The notes under the pieces were generated by a model that was not told where the DNA came from, did not search any database, and worked only from the letters and a program-made list of their open reading frames with translations. From assembly GCF_047663525.1 (NCBI RefSeq), contig NC_092588.1, positions 144,048,001 through 144,112,000 on the forward strand: a stretch of 64,000 nt of DNA, in the 5' to 3' direction. Origin of the DNA: Anas platyrhynchos. Its lineage: Eukaryota > Chordata > Aves > Anseriformes > Anatidae. Below, one piece after another: positions 61,603 to 64,000 of this stretch. Each line of letters opens with the position of its first letter. The first letter of the stretch is position 1. The position numbers and the translations under genes are program-made.

Positions 61603-64000
61603 GCATAACTCCTCCTTAAAACAAAAATTCCCCCAAAGTGTGTAAATAAATGTCAGGCCTCGAAAGCCTGCTTGAGCAAACACGTGCCAAGGCCGAGCTT
61701 CAGCTCTGCTGCTGGGGGTACGGGGGCTGCTGCCCCGGCGGAGGACATAGCGAGGGGCTCCTGGCCCAGAGGAGCTGGGGGCGAGGGGCAGCTGTAGGAT
61801 GGGGACCCTCTTGCCAGTGTGTACTTAGAGCTGTTGGATGCTGCCATAGATGAGATGGGGACCCTTTCTTGTGTAGGGAACGCTGCACAAGAAAAAAAAA
61901 GCAACCCGCAGGGCAGTGGCGTACTTGTGGGTTGGGCATGCATGGGAGAGAGAAGGTGGAACAGGAGGGCTGGTGTGTTCCTTCTTGGTGAGGGTCTGAT
62001 AGGCCGTGGTGGCCTTTGGGGCAGAGATGGGCATGGGTCTGGTCCCCTTTGGCTGAACAAGAAAATAGCTTGGCCCTCAATTCACTAGGTCATGCCTTGA
62101 AACTGTGGAATTCTTGGAGTTGTGTGCTGGTGTTTTTGCACATGTGTTTTCTGTGCCTTCTGCTCCAGTGTTGCACGAGTACTTCTCACTGGTCTCAATT
62201 TGCTTTTCTGGCTGTCTGGGGCCTTATTTTTAAGTTACTGGAAAGAATAACAGAAGTTTGATATGTAAAAGCTGTTCACAGTTGTAGCTTTTAATCTTTG
62301 CTTGCCCTCTTCTTTTAAAGAATGGGATTATTTTAAGCTTTCCTCTTGTGATGAGCCTTAGTTTGTTTATTTAGTAATCTATTTGGCCCTTTCTTGTGTA
62401 GATTAGAAGAATTCCTGTGTGACAGTTGAGGAGAATGGAAAGCCCACTCCACACGAATGAGACTTATAAAATACTGACTGCTGTTAAACACAGCATAGCT
62501 TTATAAATCTATTTCAGTACTCCTGAGAAAAATACTATCCCTCGCCACCATGTAAGCACCTTTCAGGTAGTAAAAATAAATGTACGAAGTCTTCTCTTGC
62601 AGTAACCATGCCTGTACATCGAATTCCTCGTGCGAATGTCTTACATGACAGCTTACCTTCACATCCCGCGAGGGTAGGTGGTAGAGCAGAAAGAAGAAAC
62701 TTGTTAAGGGTGAGTCTTTGCATATGGAGCAGCTGGGCAGCGTTCGGATGTCTCAGTTGGCTGGTGCTAGCCCTGTTAACCAGCCTCCTTCAGGCTTGTG
62801 TGCTTGTCCCCCCAGGGAACCTATAACAGGGAAGAAAGGAAGCCTTTTTTTTCCCCACTTTCCCTCTCCTTGTGTTTGTTTCTGATGCTGTTAATGGAAC
62901 GTGATGGTATCTTTTATTTTAACACGTTTTTTTCAGAGCAACAGAAGTTAACTAAAAATATGCTTTCTCATCTTCGAGAAGTCAATACTGTTTGAAAGCA
63001 GCCTGCTTCAGCTCGCTCCTTTTTCAGCTGTCATTCCCAGCTGTCACAATCTCCTTGATGGGAGGACTTTACCCTGTTGTTGCAAAGCAGTCTGGTTAAC
63101 AACTGCTGTCACCCAAAGGTTAAAAAACCTGAAAACTGCTATCCTTTGTCACTTCCCTTACAAACGTTTGCTTTCTGTTTGGTAGCATCCCCCCTGTTCC
63201 TTGGCCTTCAATATGTTCCATCTATCGTATTTTTGGAGAACTGTGTAAAGCAAATGAACATGTGTAATGATGAATATGTTCTTGGCCTGTTAGGGGACTC
63301 AATTAGGGGAGAGAGGTTTGCTTGTTTGTTTTCTTTTTCAATAAAACAGTTCTGTGCTCCATCCTATCCCATTAGGGTCTCTAAGTATGATTAGCAAACC
63401 TTATTAAGCAGAAGGACTCATGAAACTACTTTAAGCACTAAAGAACCTGATTCCACTGAGAGAGTGGTATGAAGTGTGGCAGGAAAATAAATAACTCTCC
63501 CTTTACTGCTTGAATACACCTTCCTAATGTGGTTTTTCTTTTTTAATACAGATATTCTGTCTTCCTCCATGCTTTACTGTGTGTGTGGTTTTTGTTGTTG
63601 TTTCTCAGGAGTCAAGTAGTAGAGCTACACTGGAGGAGCTGGCAAGAGCACCAGAGGCAAATGGTTTATAAACCTGGTTTTGCACCATGCTCCTGAGAGG
63701 GACTTTCATGGACAGTACCAGGGAAAAAAAGGTGTTGAATATCTGATGTGGTAGAGTATTTTTTTGCCTGTGATTTAGTGCTCCTGGCCTTGCTCGGATC
63801 AAATGCTACTTGGTCAAGTGATGCTGGATAGTACCTTCAGTTACTGTGATATGAAATGTTTTCATTTTTTTCAGCCAATGTTCATTTCCAAATTCTGTCT
63901 GACAGACGACTGACAGATACTGAGGGCAATTTTCTGTTTTGTAGAGACATCTGTCCACTGAGTATATATGGGAGAAAGCAAAATGAAATTACAAAACATC

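Larger units (their letters stand above)
55973..64000 (+). other. ZEB1: ZEB1 intron 1 (5' part)
   Basis: No sequence matching ZEB1 exon 2 is present in any frame, so the intron continues past the window end. The first 1.3 kb is CpG-rich; the rest is ordinary AT-rich intronic DNA with short T, A and AAAT repeats (58418-58436, 60041-60058, 61583-61602). The other open frames, for example around 58493-58822, 60061-60471 and 61650-62088, resemble no protein I recognise. A probable MIR remnant lies near 61000. An AATAAA with GT-rich DNA after it at about 60502 could act as a cryptic intronic polyadenylation site. Confidence 0.85.

Noticed and set aside
62608..62826. Intron 1 frame considered as an alternative ZEB1 exon
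   Set aside because: No similarity to ZEB1 N-terminal isoforms and no good donor at a compatible phase.

Overview
The window looks like vertebrate nuclear DNA, most likely from a bird. It is AT-rich and gene-poor, with introns, CpG islands, microsatellites and several CR1 LINE fragments. The young CR1 copies resemble galliform or anseriform types, so chicken or a close relative is plausible, but the species cannot be fixed from this window alone. There are no prokaryotic features.

Only one protein-coding exon can be supported. It is the first coding exon of ZEB1 (deltaEF1/TCF8) at 55915-55972 on the + strand. It encodes the 19-residue N-terminus MADGPRCKRRKQANPRRNN and ends in phase 1 at a GT donor. 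An in-frame TGA 33 bases upstream and a good Kozak context fix the start. It lies in a CpG island (about 55440-57260) with GC boxes, ZEB-type AGGTG/CACCTG sites and a long G-rich purine tract. The remainder of the window, 55973-64000, is ZEB1 intron 1. Exon 2 is not present.

Layout: 1-55430 is intergenic DNA upstream of ZEB1. It holds an old sense-strand CR1 fragment (about 6990-7690), three minus-strand CR1 3'-end fragments (about 19475-20095, 27190-27377 and 49232-49695), pentanucleotide and homopolymer repeats, and two isolated CpG-rich patches (about 23640-24060 and 36350-36700). Each patch has a consensus minus-strand splice donor at or beside it. In other amniotes the neighbour on this side is, as far as I recall, ZNF438 on the opposite strand, so the patches could be 5' exons or promoters of that gene or of non-coding RNAs. 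That is inference. Intron 1 carries a strong extra splice donor at 57245, which could mark an alternative ZEB1 first exon, and a probable MIR/CORE-SINE remnant near 61000.

None of the other open reading frames resembles a known protein; the longer ones lie in GC-rich or low-complexity DNA. I found no previously undescribed multi-gene system. The most useful leads concern ZEB1 promoter architecture and use of its N-terminal corepressor motif.
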